A DNA stretch of 64,000 nucleotides, taken from contig OZ038399.1 in the NCBI GenBank assembly GCA_964036045.1, positions 24,732,221-24,796,220 on the forward strand, read 5' to 3'. The position numbers were made by a program, and so were the translations under genes. Within the stretch, counting starts at the first letter, position 1, and every line of letters starts with the position of its first letter. The notes beneath the pieces were generated by a model, which was given only the letters and a program-made list of their open reading frames with translations, was not told where the DNA came from and made no database searches. Shown here piece by piece: positions 1-11,289 of this stretch. Source of the DNA: Eutreptiella sp. 'Long Island Sound 2002' (lineage: Eukaryota > Euglenozoa > Euglenophyceae > Eutreptiales > Eutreptiaceae).

Positions 1-2780
1 TGGGCTGGGAAAGGACGAGAGGCCTACAACAGCGGCAGGCCGGCGCTCCCCTGTGGTGCCCGTTGAGATGTCGCCATTTCGACGCCCTCTTCGGTTAGCG
101 TGGGCTGCTTCGCTAGAACTACAACACTCTGCTTCACCGCGCAGCGGGATTACCCGCGTGTTTGAAAAAGGACTTCGAGCTGTTTCCAAACTAAATCTGC
201 GTGTGGGTGCTGCGGTGCTGGCCAGCCAGTGCACTTTCATCATGTGCTATGAGTCTACCGCGTTCCTGCCTGTAAAACGGGTGCAGCACATTGGAATATG
301 ATGTGTCTACTGAAGCGGTGTGGCACGCAATGCGACTGAGGCACTCTCCTGGGCGACCCAGGCGCGGTGGAGCCCTCTGCACTCTGGACACGTTGACTCG
401 TGCCCTCCCTGTGGTTCCACACACACCTGACCAGGGACACAGGGGCCCCATGCAAAGCGGTCAGTGGTGTATCTGCGCTCACTCACAAGCAGGTATAGCT
501 ATTGCAGTTTGCATGACGGCGGCAGATGGTCATGTTGAGTGCCAATGTGTCGGACGCACATGGGCAGTGGTGCACAGTCTGAGACATGATGCAAGGTTCC
601 GCGCCGAACCACCAGACCACAGGACAGGATCTACTTTGTGGGTTTTGAGACTAGTGAGGCCTCCCAGAGGTCATCACAATCACCGCAGCTCCAGGATGCC
701 GCGCGGGGGGGGGGGGGGGCTGGGCACAAGGGCAAGCCCACAGCAACCGGTTATGGTTTGGAGGGTTGCAGGTGCCTGGCACTCTCTGCTTTGGCTCTCT
801 GTGCATTGTGCAATGGCAGCATTGGATGCTTCCAACAGGCAGCACCGGAGAAAGGGCAGTTCTGTGGGGGACAAATTCTCCTGCACAAATTCGGTGCGCA
901 AGTTTGTGCACAGATTGTCCGGATTTTCTAGGGATTTGTGCAAGGTACTGTCACGATCTATCCAGTTCTCCATTCCCCAGGGGCCGCCAGGCCCGGTCCC
1001 TAAACGCAGCCCACCTCCCCTGCCCCCTCGCCCCAATGAAAGGCACTCACGGATGTTTGCACCGAAGGTGTTGGCTGAAGTTTTCCCCAAACATACGTCT
1101 GTTCAAAATGATCACCATTTTGAGCCAAAGATGGGGGAGCTCCTGACGCAGCGGGCGATTTGGCAACATCTATGGGGAAGGTGGTGTGTTGTCGTTCGGA
1201 TTTGGCGTCCCGCGCGGAGCACCTCTGCGGATGTTGTGATTTGGAACCGCAAAGGGCCACAACGGGGCTATTTCAAAGATTATAAAGTGGGTGTCAATTG
1301 TTCTCTTGGTTGTGCTATTTTTTTGGGGCTGTTTATACAATTTTTGTGGCCAAGGTGTTTGCTCTCCTCAGGGGCCACGTTGGGGGGGGTTAGAAATCAG
1401 GATGTTCGGGGTGTAGACGCTGCAAAAGTAGCGCACGGTGTGTGTGCGCGTGCGCACGCTGCAAGTACGAGAACCCCCCCCTATGTTGGGGCTGCGGCCC
1501 CTCCCGCTGCGGAGCCGGGCATGGCTGGCCCCTTGTTCACCCTACGGCCGCTTTGGTCTGGAAATGGCGTAGACACGAAGCACTTATAGCGGACGTTTTG
1601 CCAGGGGAACCTTTGCCCCCCCCCCCCCCCCAACGCAAACACACGTCCTGCTACAACCAGCAGCTTGTGTGGTGGTGCCTCCGGCTAATCTGCGGCCATG
1701 CACCGTGAGAGTTCCCAGAGTGATCCCGGAGCGTGACAACCATCGTCACTTAATGGCCAAACAGCAGCTTGTTCAACAGCGTCCAGACAGCCCGGGTCGC
1801 TGTCGCCGCCACTTTTTGGATCCATGAAATTGACGGTGTGCTGTGGACACAGCCGTGCATGCAGAGATGTGAGGTCAGTGCAGAACATCACTTCACTACT
1901 TTCCTTTCCATTCTTCCTGATGCCAGAGAATGTTGTGGGGGATACATTCTGTTGAAGACATATCTGTGTGAGAGTTTTGTACATCATTTGTCGGGCCTTT
2001 TTAATGATTTGTGGAAATGCACTGGCGAGGTCAGAGGGCAAAAAGGTGTCATGGGGAGGAGAAAAAAGCAAGAAGGCATGGTGCAGCATAACAACCGGGT
2101 GATGAAGAATATCAGTACTGGCGGGCGAGCCACCTGTGCTGTGGATCACCGGACGTTGCTGCCACCCTCCCTTGTGCTACAAACTCTTCGAAGCAACCAA
2201 GTGCACAAATGCACCGTATTTTGGCACCTTCTCCAGTTCACCCTCCACCCTACTGAGATGTGTTGGTTGGTGGCTCAAAACTCTTTGTGCGGGGACTTTG
2301 GGCTGTCTCTGCCAGGGCAGGTGTTGGGGTTACTGGTGTGATCACTTCGGATCCTCGAAAGCTATGGCATTCATTTCTTAGAAGTGGTGCCATGCAATGC
2401 AAGTAGGCCCCCAGTATATGCAGCTCATTGCGAGGGTCACAGACATACACTGAGGATATGTACGCTCTCACAATGCATAACGTGAGTGTGTCAAAGCGGC
2501 AGTTAACACCACAGATTCGTGATTGCTTTATGTCTGCTTGATTTTGGATGGCTTTTATGATGCATTTTCCGCAGCTTTTCATGAGTATTTTGCGCAATGG
2601 AGTGGCCGGTCACATCAGTCTGGGCTTTCCGATGTCCAGTTAACCTTGTTGCCACACTGAACAGTACAAAGCTGCATATGATACAGCCATATGGGTTCAA
2701 CAGACCGCAGGCGAGTCAAGCACGGATACAATACCATAGTCGTCCAATCGATTATGGTTTTGCAATGACTTTTCTTGCAT
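1..2780. other. No supported gene
   Basis: Several open frames cross this stretch, one of them 432 codons long on the + strand. They run through G/C homopolymers, overlap open frames on the other strand and show no recognisable domain. I see no gene here. Poly-C/G runs lie near 705-718 and 1618-1632. Confidence 0.5.
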
Positions 2781-2799
2781 TATCATGCCCTGTAGGGTG

Positions 2800-3130
2800 C
2801 TTAAGAAGGGTCTTTCATGGGGTTTTGTCGTGGGCTTCTTCACGGGGATCCTTCTTGGGTTCCCACAAGGGGTTCGTTCAAGTGGTTGCTTACAGGGATA
2901 CTCTTTAGAGAGGCCCTTCACGGGTCATTCACTGGGGTCTTCCAAGAGGGTTCTTGACCAACGTCCTCTACCAGGCCCGTGGGGGGGTCATGCTGTTGCA
3001 ACAGGGTTCTTCAAAGGGGTCCTTCGGGGGAGTCTTTTAGGGTGGTCCTCCACGGGGCTTTTTGGGGTTGTCCTTCTGGCAGTGGTCCTTCACGGTGGTT
3101 CTTCAAGGGGATCTCATAGCGGGGTCTTCA
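2800..3130. repeat. Degenerate G/T-rich minisatellite
   Basis: Short diverged units of about 15-20 bases repeat many times. The theme is GGTTCTTCACGGGG, seen as ttcttcacgggg, ggttcttcaaaggggt, ggtccttcacggtggt and ggttcttcaagggg. The array ends in a C-run at about 3130. The ORFs crossing it are repeat translations and not a protein family. Confidence 0.65.
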
Positions 3131-3229
3131 CCCCCCCCCCCCCTTGTCCCAACCCCCCCTTTTCCATCCCCCTGGGATGGGGGGGAACCGTCACTTTGAT
3201 AACCGCGAAAAATGGCACGTCACAATTTA

Positions 3230-3932
3230 TAGGGGGAGCCTCAAGTGCAGTGCGCGCGCAGTGCAACTATTTGGGCGTCTGGCCGTACTAGAGACCCATA
3301 CTTTGAGATACTAGGGGCCCCTAGGGGCATCATGGTGACCCCTAGCGGAGGTTTTCCAAGGTGTAGCACATTTGGGTCAAGGCATGGCAAGGCGTAGCAT
3401 GGTTGTGTCAAGGCATGGCAAGGCGCAATGCTCGTGTGCACACATTGATCTATCGTGCTTGCACATATGCTACAGGACTTCATACCCCCCTCCTCCTTTC
3501 TTAGAAACACTTTCTTCATGGATTTGAGTCTTGGCGATCGGGTGTTCTACACCCGCTCCAACGGCGTGCGATTTCCTGCCACGGTGGTTGGGATGGCGGG
3601 AGATGGGCTCATCCACTTGGAGTACTACCAAGATGCACTACGGGTGGTAAATCGCCAATGCAAGATGGAGTCCATGTGTACTTAGTAGACAATGGAACAG
3701 AAAGACGGTTCTGTGTTCTTGAGGGTGGCGACCAATGCGCTGTTCATGGCTTTTCCAGTTGTGCATGATGTGTGTTATGTGAAGGGAAGGTAGTTTGCAA
3801 CTTTCTTGAGCTGGGGCAGTTTGGGTCACCTAATTCCAAGGGCGTTTCCAAGGGGTTTGCTTGGGGGCTCTTTAGGGGGAACATAGTCTAAAAGTAGCGC
3901 GCAGTGCGCGCGCAGTGCAGAGATTCCCCCAT
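3230..3932. mobile_element. Small inverted-repeat element carrying an SNG-domain ORF
   Basis: The left end reads TAGGGGGAGCC followed by a GTGCAGTGCGCGCGCAGTGC block. The right end, read in reverse complement, is TATGGGGGAATC followed by CTGCACTGCGCGCGCACTGC. The ends are therefore imperfect inverted repeats. Bases 3259-3355 closely match 52900-52978 in a second element of the same type, including the shared text tactagagaccca and ctttgagatacta. The element is about 0.7 kb and encodes one small domain, so it is probably non-autonomous. I cannot assign the transposon family. Confidence 0.45.
3518..3685 (+). CDS. Small SNG-domain protein fragment (unknown function)
   Basis: This 55-codon frame starts at ATG 3518 and has the core GDRVFYTRSNG followed by PATVVG and IHLEYY. 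The same pattern recurs at 55932-56100 (VYYHRSNG, SATVV, IRYELGGEEV) and, frameshifted, at 48863-49020 (GDNYIHLKYKRNGKEIEH). It looks like a compact, mostly beta domain of about 50 residues, comparable in size to Tudor or SH3-like modules, but I do not recognise the family. The frame ends at two TAG codons (3680-3685). A different frame just downstream (VYLVDNGTERRFCVLEGG) also looks coding, so a frameshift or short intron near 3660 is likely. The ORF lies inside an inverted-repeat element. Confidence 0.4.
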   Translation: MDLSLGDRVFYTRSNGVRFPATVVGMAGDGLIHLEYYQDALRVVNRQCKMESMCT

Positions 3933-4655
3933 AGGTGCTCTCTAATGCCCAGTGGCTGTTGTTGCCCAAACTGTATATATGGTGACAGGACATTTTCAGT
4001 TGCATATTTGGTCATGGATTTGGATAGCACAACCTTGTTCCCACTTAGAACAGATGTGATTTTCATCTGCTCAACAAAGGAGCCCACTCTGGCGAGGGTT
4101 ATCAGGTACTCTGAGCGCCAACTATTCATCACCTTCCGGGGAGGGGCCAACAACAACACTGTGGCTCTCCTCACAAGTGGACTGTTGGAAATATAACGGC
4201 CAACCATGCTTCATCCATGACAAGTGCACTGTTCTGAAGACCCAGGGACAAAAAGTGTTACAAATGCCATTGTGGCCAAACAAGCTTCCCGAGCACAAGC
4301 CGACCCAGGGGCATGATACAACTCAATACCAAGGCATCACACAGCACACACAACACACATTTGCACCAAGTAGAATACAGGGGGCATTGCACTTTGCGAT
4401 GTTGCGTTTGAATGAATGGCACATCAAGGTATTTGCATGAAATGATGATGAGCTACAACGAAGGTTCCAATTTTGTGTGGTAGCAACATACCCAAGAAGT
4501 GAAAACAAGATAGTAAAATATACGAGGATGAATCAAATTAAAAGTGGATGAAACTTTCGACATTTCTGCATGCGGGAGAAAAGGTTGGTTGGTTGGTGGT
4601 TGTCACAATTGTGAAAGCCATAAAGTTCAAATATGACTGAAAATACCTTACAACC
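3933..4655. other. No supported gene
   Basis: AT-richer spacer. Only short overlapping open frames are present and I see no domain or strong repeat. Confidence 0.5.
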
Positions 4656-4659
4656 ACGG

Positions 4660-5335
4660 GATAATCCCAAAATTGCAGATGCTGAATCCCAAAAACCACT
4701 TATTGGGTAGTGTCTGTAATAGTGTAGAGTGCATCTGTTTTTTTGTGGATTTTGTGTGAAAGTGGGTTTTGGCCCAAGACCCTTCAACCAAGACGCTGAT
4801 TGTGGTTTGGATCGTGGATGATGATGATGGATGATCCCAAAATTGCAGACAGCGGATCCCAAAACCCAATTGTATAGTTGTGCCTAGAACAGTGTACTGT
4901 GTATCTATTTTTATGTTGGTTTGATTTGAAAATGGGTTTTTGATTTGAGAATCATTCGGCATCTCCAATTTTGGCATCATCCATCATCATCATATCATCA
5001 TCCAGCCAAACCCCAATCAGCGCCATGATTTTAGATTCTCAGGCCAAACCTCACTTTCACACAAAAAACAAACAAACAATATCAAAATAGATCCCCTCCA
5101 CACTGCTGGAGACACAACCGTACAAGTAGTTTTTGGGGTTCAGCATCTCCAATTTTGGCATCATCCATCATGTTCATCCTCATCCAATCACCCATCTCGA
5201 GCCAAACCTCACTTTCATACCAAACATACGCCAAAATACATCCGGATTGGTGTAGACACAACGGCATAAGTGGTTTCCGCAAGTTGGTTTAGTTTCAGCG
5301 TCTTCGATTTTGGGGTCATCCATCATCAGCATCCG
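4660..5335. repeat. Inverted array of about 175-bp units
   Basis: Two direct units start at about 4668 and 4830 (ATCCCAAAATTGCAGA, then gggttttgg or gtttgatttg). The reverse complement of the same text recurs at about 4960, 5135 and 5300 (CCAATTTTGGCATCATCC, then gccaaacctcactttca). The block is therefore an imperfect head-to-head array able to fold back on itself. CAT/ATG triplet tracts lie at the junctions. No coding potential is seen. Confidence 0.6.
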
Positions 5336-6132
5336 TTATCCAGTCTAGAGTGGGCCCGTTTTGAGGTCAGTTTGGTATGAAAGTGGCTTTTTGACTTGAG
5401 AATCTAAAAGGAGGGGGGGGGGGGTGAGGAGGTGGTGGGCTCAGAATGCATTTCTTAACAACAAGAGCAAACCTATACAACAGACAAACATCAAACTGCA
5501 AGATAATGATTGAAGCTCAACCGCGCTCGACCTGACAGGCCTTCCTATCAGCGACAAAAGCGATCAACGGTAGGAACAATGAGAGAAAAACTTTTTGCTG
5601 AATACAGTGCTACAAGTATTTTTGGCAATGTTTGATTTTGGGCTCCCCCTCTTTCTTTTCTCTCCTCATTTCTACCCTAATACAAAAAGAAACCCAGTGG
5701 TCCCAGATCTGCCCCATGCTGTGGATTTAATGCTCATTTTCAAAGGGTCGAGAGCAGAGTGTGCTACCATGGTCCAGACATGCATCACTGTGTTGCACAA
5801 TTTTGCGAATTTCACTGGACTTGCCGCTAATGCACCTCACCGCACCAACAAGTGGCTTAGTGAGAACACCGAAGACCCGGAGAGACCGAGGTCAGGGCTG
5901 TTGGAGTGCTGCATCCAGAAATGAGCTCGGCAGGGGGCTGGGCTTGCTGCCTGTAGCACAAGGCTGGGCAAGGCAGAGGTTCCATTGCTCTTCATGAATG
6001 AAGAGGATGATAAGGATGCGGACGTCGCAGGATGAGGATTCAGGCGACACATAACGAGGATGCAGATGACGCATCATTGTCTGCAGTGTTTTGTTCTGTC
6101 TTTGTGTGTGTTGATTAGTGTCATCAGAATTT
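5336..6132. other. Upstream region of the RBR gene, no clear exon
   Basis: A G-run lies at about 5414-5424 and only short ORFs follow. A 5' exon of the RBR gene may lie here, because an acceptor-like site precedes its ATG, but I cannot identify one confidently. Confidence 0.35.
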
Positions 6133-6153
6133 CGTGCTAACTATCTTTCTCAG
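6133..6153 (+). other. Probable branch point and 3' splice acceptor upstream of the RBR ATG
   Basis: A GCTAAC branch-point-like motif is followed by a pyrimidine run and CAG (ctatctttctcag). The exon would start at 6154, nine bases before ATG 6163. This implies an upstream non-coding or short coding exon. Confidence 0.45.
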
Positions 6154-6162
6154 GCTGCACAC

Positions 6163-8427
6163 ATGAATTTCAGTGGCGACAAGTTACAACAGGACATTGG
6201 CCCCAGCAGTTCTCCAACGTCTCACAGAAGTCCCAGCCCAGTGGTAGGCCTATGCAACGAGGAAGATAACGCCATTGCATTCGGCAACTCACAAAGGACC
6301 GCAACCTCAATCATCGACCTCTGCAACGAGGATGATAATGCGTCCTGCAGCTCGGGAAGGACAACAGCGTCCGTGATCGACCTATGTGACGAGCCCGACA
6401 TGGACTGCGACAGGTTTATGCCCCGGCGGCGCACAACGGTCACTGATCTGATAGATCTCTTCGATGAAGAATCGGTGGCTGGGGATGTCGGTGTTTCCCA
6501 GCGCATATCAAAGGCAGTGGATGGTGGACCCCGTATCCCTTGCGAGGTCTGTGGCGTTTTGCTGCCCTGTTCAGCCTACGTAGCTCATGTTGCGTCGCAT
6601 GCAGTGGCCTCTTCCTTGAAGGCGTCCCGCAGGCGACGGGCGGAGGAGGAACCACCAGTTTCCACTCCCCAGCGAGGCCTCGCAAGTGCAAATCATAGCA
6701 TTGCTAGAAGCAGCAGCAGCATCAGCGGCGACGGCAGCAGCAGCAATGGCAGCAGTTGCCGGAGCAGCGCCCACCAAGTGCCGCATCAGACATGCACCGT
6801 TTGCATGTGTGATCTGGATGGCGAACTGATACTGACTGGCGAGTTGTTGGATGATGTCACAGTGAGCCCAGTTATGAGCACCGATGACGACGAGTTCCCT
6901 TTCGCGGTGGCCTGTCCCAGTGGCCACCCCATGCACCTCGCATGCCTGCAGCACGCGCGACGCAGTACGGCGGCGAACGGGAAAGGGGCCGTCGCATGCA
7001 CGGGCCCCCCGTCCGGCGAGGGGTGCGGTCTGGCGCTTGGTCCCGCTGTGCAGAGGCTCGGCGCCACCGCCGACGAGCAGCGGCGACTGGCCGACAACGC
7101 GCTTCAGGCGACGCTGTCGGAGGGGGCCATCGCGTGCCCATGGCCCGCGTGTGGCAACTACATTTTCAAGGAGGACATTCCGCCTGCGCCACCCGCAAGA
7201 GACACTGCTAAGGCCTCCTCTGAGCCGGAGTGGCCCGAGAATTGGCCCCGAAAGCAGAGGCGGACCGGCCCCGCATAGGGTGTGCCTCACCGTGCAGCGA
7301 CTGCGGCTCACAGTGCGCGGCACCACCAGACGGCTACAGCAAGCGCCGCGTCCAACGCTCAAACCGCGACTGAGGGCGCCGCGTCGAGTAGCGCTCCAAG
7401 CGCGATGTGCACTGAGGTCACCTGCCCGCTGTGCCGCCGGGCCTTCTGCGCCACGTGCCGCCGCTTCCCACCGCATCGGCAGCTTGCCGCATGCGCCGAG
7501 GCAGCGGCCAAGAGGCAGGAGTGGGGCGATGCCGTCGTAGTCCACGAAGCGTCGGGGGCCGATGCAGAGAAGCGCCGGGCCGCCATCGCACGGCGCGCCC
7601 AGGCCCTGTGTCTCGGAATCATCGACGACATTCTGACAACGCGGTGCCCCAAGTGCCGCCGCGCCTTCGTCGATTTCGATGGATGCTTTGCCTTGCGCTG
7701 CTCCTGTGGCTGCGCCTTCTGTGGCTGGTGTCTGCAACCCTGCGCTCGGGATGCGCATGCGCATGTCGCCGCCCAGTGCCCGCACGGGCCCGGTGCCGGT
7801 ATCGGGCTCGTTGGATCGATGGCCGCGTTCAACACCTCGCAGAACCGCATGCGGTCTGCGGCGCTTCGTAGCCTCTTTGAACGGTTGCCGTCGGATGAGC
7901 TCCGCAGTGCAGTGGCAGTGGCGATCGAGTCCGACTTGCGTGATGTGGGCCTGTGCACTGCAGACTACCATCGCGTTCCGCCGGGCGCAGCACCACGGGA
8001 TCAGCCGTCCCTGTGGGACAGCGTCCGGAGCGGCGTGTCTGCATTCATCGCACTCCCGCTCCGCGTCACCTCCCGTGCCTGTGAGGCAGTGGCCCCACCG
8101 AGGGAGCTCCCAGCGGCACAAGCGCAGGCTGTGCCACAGACGGATGCCCCGTGCGCCTCATGTGGCGAAAAGGCATATTCCGTCCGCTGGACATGCGCAT
8201 GCTGCGCCCCCCCTGCCTGGCATGTCTGCGGTGCTTGTGTGGACGCAAAGGGTGTGGGGGCATTGTGTGGGGCGGAAGGTCATTGGCTCTTCCGGCAAGC
8301 CCGGCCACCACCAGCCGCTCAACCCCTGGGCCGTGCCACACATTGGCAATGCTCAGCATGCACCTTGCTGAACTCGAACAGGCGTCGTTACTGTGCCGTG
8401 TGCCATACCGAGCGGAAACCGCGCTGA
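6163..8427 (+). CDS. RBR-type E3 ubiquitin ligase with tandem SIM-like motifs and RanBP2 finger
   Basis: The frame is open from ATG 6163 to TGA 8427 apart from one TAG at 7276-7278; both halves are in the same frame, giving 754 codons. Residues 27-35, 49-58, 70-79 and 95-104 carry VVGLCNEED, IIDLCNEDD, VIDLCDEPD and LIDLFDEES, which match SUMO-interaction motifs (hydrophobic core plus acidic tail). A C2H2-like finger follows (C127, C130, H142, H146). The RING1-like cluster begins CTVC at 211. IBR ligands are C325, C330, then C421, C424, C429, C432, H438 and C444. Rcat is C495, C498 and DGCFALRC, with C508 the candidate catalytic Cys that would accept ubiquitin. A ZZ-like Cys cluster precedes a RanBP2 finger (HWQCSACTLLNSNRRRYCAVC). 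The expected role is ubiquitin transfer through an E3-Cys thioester, possibly on SUMOylated targets (inference). Near the TAG another frame is also Cys-rich (GCASPCSDCGSQC at about 7278-7317), so compensating frameshifts or a small intron are alternatives. Confidence 0.75.
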
Positions 8428-9689
8428 ATGCAAGTGATTATTTTGAGTGAGCGCGCTTACACCCATCGCGTGTGCTACTTGTTCCGGCTGGTAGTGCACA
8501 CACTGCATTGTGGAGCTTCAGTGGCCACTTCCGGAGCGCCGCCCGCCCCCGTCCTTCACACACGAGCCGGCAGCAAGCCGTGCCTGTTGCCGCACGCACC
8601 CAAGTGCACACAACACGACAGTACGCATCAAGTGTTGCAAAATACAATCCCCACGGTGCGCGGCCACGCACTCGCGCATATCCGCCTCAAGTGCGGTTTC
8701 CAGAGTTTGTGGGCTGGGAGTGCAGAGGAGTATCATCCGCGGCAAAAGGAGTATGTGTGCTGTGGCCGGCCACCGTCCCTCCAGGCAGTCTGAGTAGCGG
8801 GTGGGGCGTTGCGATGTTCGTTCGCTCACTCCCCACCTGCTGTTGGACATGGACATGCGACCTCTCACCGTCATGATGTACAGAACCATCCGACGTCTCG
8901 TCCAAAGAGCACGTTATGGGCGTTGTTTCCGCAACTTTGGGAACCCTGGAATATGGTGGTTCTCTTTTTTCGGTAGGAACAGAGAATTCGTGCATACGTT
9001 GTTGTGGCGGTTGGGAATGGTGTTTTGTTGCTTTCTTGCACATTTGGGATGTCTGAAGATCTGTCGTGCCGAGCTGATGGCCCCCCACAGTGTTCATTGT
9101 GGTGCATACTGTTGATGCAGGTGTGCTGTAGAGACGTGTCGCGTGTTCCGCTGCATTTCTCGAAATGCGCCAGCACAGGACCACCTGGAAGCCCAATATA
9201 CCATTGTGTTGGATTCTTGAAATTGAGGAGCATGGTCAGGGAATGCTCATGGAGACAGTTGTAGACTGATTACAAGGCAGCACTTGCAGGCCACACTGGC
9301 AGCGAAACGGGACCTCGGCACTACCAATTTCGTTGCATGAGCCATCGATTACGGTTCGTTGGGAATGAGCAAGTGTGCCCAATAGTGAAGTAGCAGAAGA
9401 AGGCACATATCCTAGCCATGCATGTGCATTGCCGTGAACCCCTTTCGGCACTGCTTTTCCTCAAAGCTAGAAGCTGAATTGGAGGAGAAACTAGCAGCCA
9501 AGCTGGACAGTTAGAAAAGCCAGCAGAATCTCCTAAAGGAGCAGGTGGACAAGCAATGCTACCTGCAACAGTTGACTCAGAATCTCTTCGGTCAGCCACA
9601 TAGTGCCACCATTCCTTTATCACCATTGGAAACCTTGTGGTAGGCCCAAAATGATGGCCTTGTTTTTGGTGAAGGGGCACCAGCTGAAA
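8428..9689. other. No supported gene downstream of the RBR
   Basis: Short overlapping frames on both strands with no domain. I see no polyadenylation signal that I would commit to. Confidence 0.45.
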
Positions 9690-10130
9690 TCACCTTGAAG
9701 AGAGGTTGTTAGATCAAGCGCAGGTGCGAGCGTCGTATACCCCCCCCTTTTTGGGGTTGTTCGCGTAGCATACCCCAATGTATGTATGTATGTAATCTAG
9801 CCCCTTGTGAAATCATCATTTTAGGACCAAAAATGATCCCCCAATATATTTTTGGATTTCGACCCCTGTAAGCCCCCCGCACCTGGGCACCCTTTTGGGG
9901 GGGGCTGGGGCGGAGTGGGGGTGGGGGTGAAAACTTCTTTGCGTATTGTGGCCGCTGTGTGTGTATTTGGACCTGGGTCCCGAAGAAATTTTTTCTTGTA
10001 TATGGACCCCCTAACCCATGGCGGGGGTCCCGGGTCCCAACTCCAGGTACCCCCAGTTGCCCCCCCCCCCCCCCCCCATATGGCCCCTTGCCAGTGAGGA
10101 CCGCCGTTTTCACACTGGATAGGCTGTTTA
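9690..10130. repeat. Dispersed repeat, copy 1 (second copy at 61778-62130)
   Basis: It begins gaagagaggttgttagatca and continues through tcgtataccccc, ccaaaaatgatccccca and ttgtatatggaccccctaac. The same order of blocks occurs at 61783-62125 with small differences and different C/G-run lengths. Confidence 0.75.
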
Positions 10131-10908
10131 GTGGCACGTGAAAGTTTTTTGAAATTCGATTTTTCATGAAACCCTTCCGTTGCCCCTAGCATGGGTTTAA
10201 CGGACTAACGGGGCAGCAGCGCCGCACCCGGGAACCTTCCCGGGCAGGTCCCAGGACAGGGAAGCGCTCAGCGCGCCCAGGGACCCCTCCACCTGCCACC
10301 AGCGCCCCAGGCCGTGGGAGTGTGGGACCCAGCTAGTACAGCGGCGCCACCTGTGCCTACAGGCAGTCAAGGAGCGCGGGTCCCCCCCAGTCGTCCCCGT
10401 GCGTACGCAGTCGTGGGACGGGCGGGCAGCGTGTCTCTGTGACCAGGAGGATGCGATGCCCTGGCCCACTACTCCCCGGTGGGCTCAGCCTCAGGCTCCC
10501 ACAGCCTGCCCCACCGGGCCTGGAGCACCAGGCCACACTTGCCCCCCACACGCAAGGCCCAGCCCCCGCCCACACCCTGCCTGCGCGCGCGCCTACACAC
10601 AGGACGACGGTATCTTCCGCCCACCTGCGCTTTGGTGGGGTCAGGTGGCTGTCGATAGTCCGCTCGGCCTTGGAACCGGACAGTCAGGTAGTTCAGCCTC
10701 GTGGTGGGGCAGGGAAGGAAGCCCACACCCGAGGGCCTGCTCCTGCATGAGGCCGCCAGCCCAACCCAACCCAACCCAACCCCCCCATATGGCCCCTTGC
10801 CAGTGAGGACCGCCGTTTTCACACTGGATAGGCTGTTTAGTGGCACGTGAAAGTTTTTTGAAATTCGATTTTTCATGAAACCCTTCCGTTGCCCCTAGGA
10901 TGGGTTTG
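10073..10908. repeat. Direct repeat of about 125 bp flanking a 585-bp GC-rich insert
   Basis: The segment from ccccccatatggccccttgc to cttccgttgcccctag occurs at 10073-10197 and again at 10782-10908, offset by 709 bases and nearly identical. The intervening 10198-10781 is GC-rich, has no such repeat and no recognisable protein. It ends in an (AACCC)n tract at about 10762-10781. Either a unique segment inserted into the repeat or the repeat was duplicated around it. Confidence 0.7.
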
Positions 10909-11280
10909 GGTGATTATTTGGTGACAATACGGGTATTTGAGCACCCATGGGGACCCATGTAGTGGCTGATAGGCCCATGTAACACGTGCCACGGGCCCTC
11001 TGAAAGCCCCTAAATTGCTGTTGAGTGGTCCGTTTAGTGACAGTTGAAGATTTTTCACATTTCGACTCTTTCCGAAACCTTTCTGTTGCCCCTAAGATGA
11101 GGTTTGGGTGATCATTTGGTGACAATACGGGTACTTGAGCGCCCATGGGGACCCACATAGTGGCCACTGGGCCCATGTAGCCCGAGCCATGCCCCCCCCA
11201 AAAGCTTCAAAATTGCTGTTTGTAGGTGGTTCAATGGCATTTTGTGTGTGCACAAACTGCTTAGCCAGTTTTCCACCCTC
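10905..11280. repeat. Two tandem units of a 190-bp repeat adjoining the satellite
   Basis: GATGGGTTTGGGTGAT, then tggtgacaatacgggta, then gcacccatggggaccca, occurs at about 10900 and again at about 11095 (as gatgaggtttgggtgat, then gcgcccatgggg). The same pair recurs at 63520-63770. Bases 11180-11280 also occur inverted at 63355-63440. Confidence 0.7.
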
Positions 11281-11289
11281 TGCAGGTCA

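Noticed and set aside
291-1589. 432-codon open frame on the + strand
   Set aside because: It runs through a G-run and low-complexity Pro/Arg text, overlaps open frames in other phases, and has no domain or repeat support.
6571-8121. 516-codon open frame on the - strand
   Set aside because: It is the antisense shadow of the GC-rich RBR gene, whose + strand carries ordered zinc ligands.
10399-10806. Open frames in the 585-bp GC-rich insert
   Set aside because: Overlapping frames on both strands, Pro-rich and without a domain.
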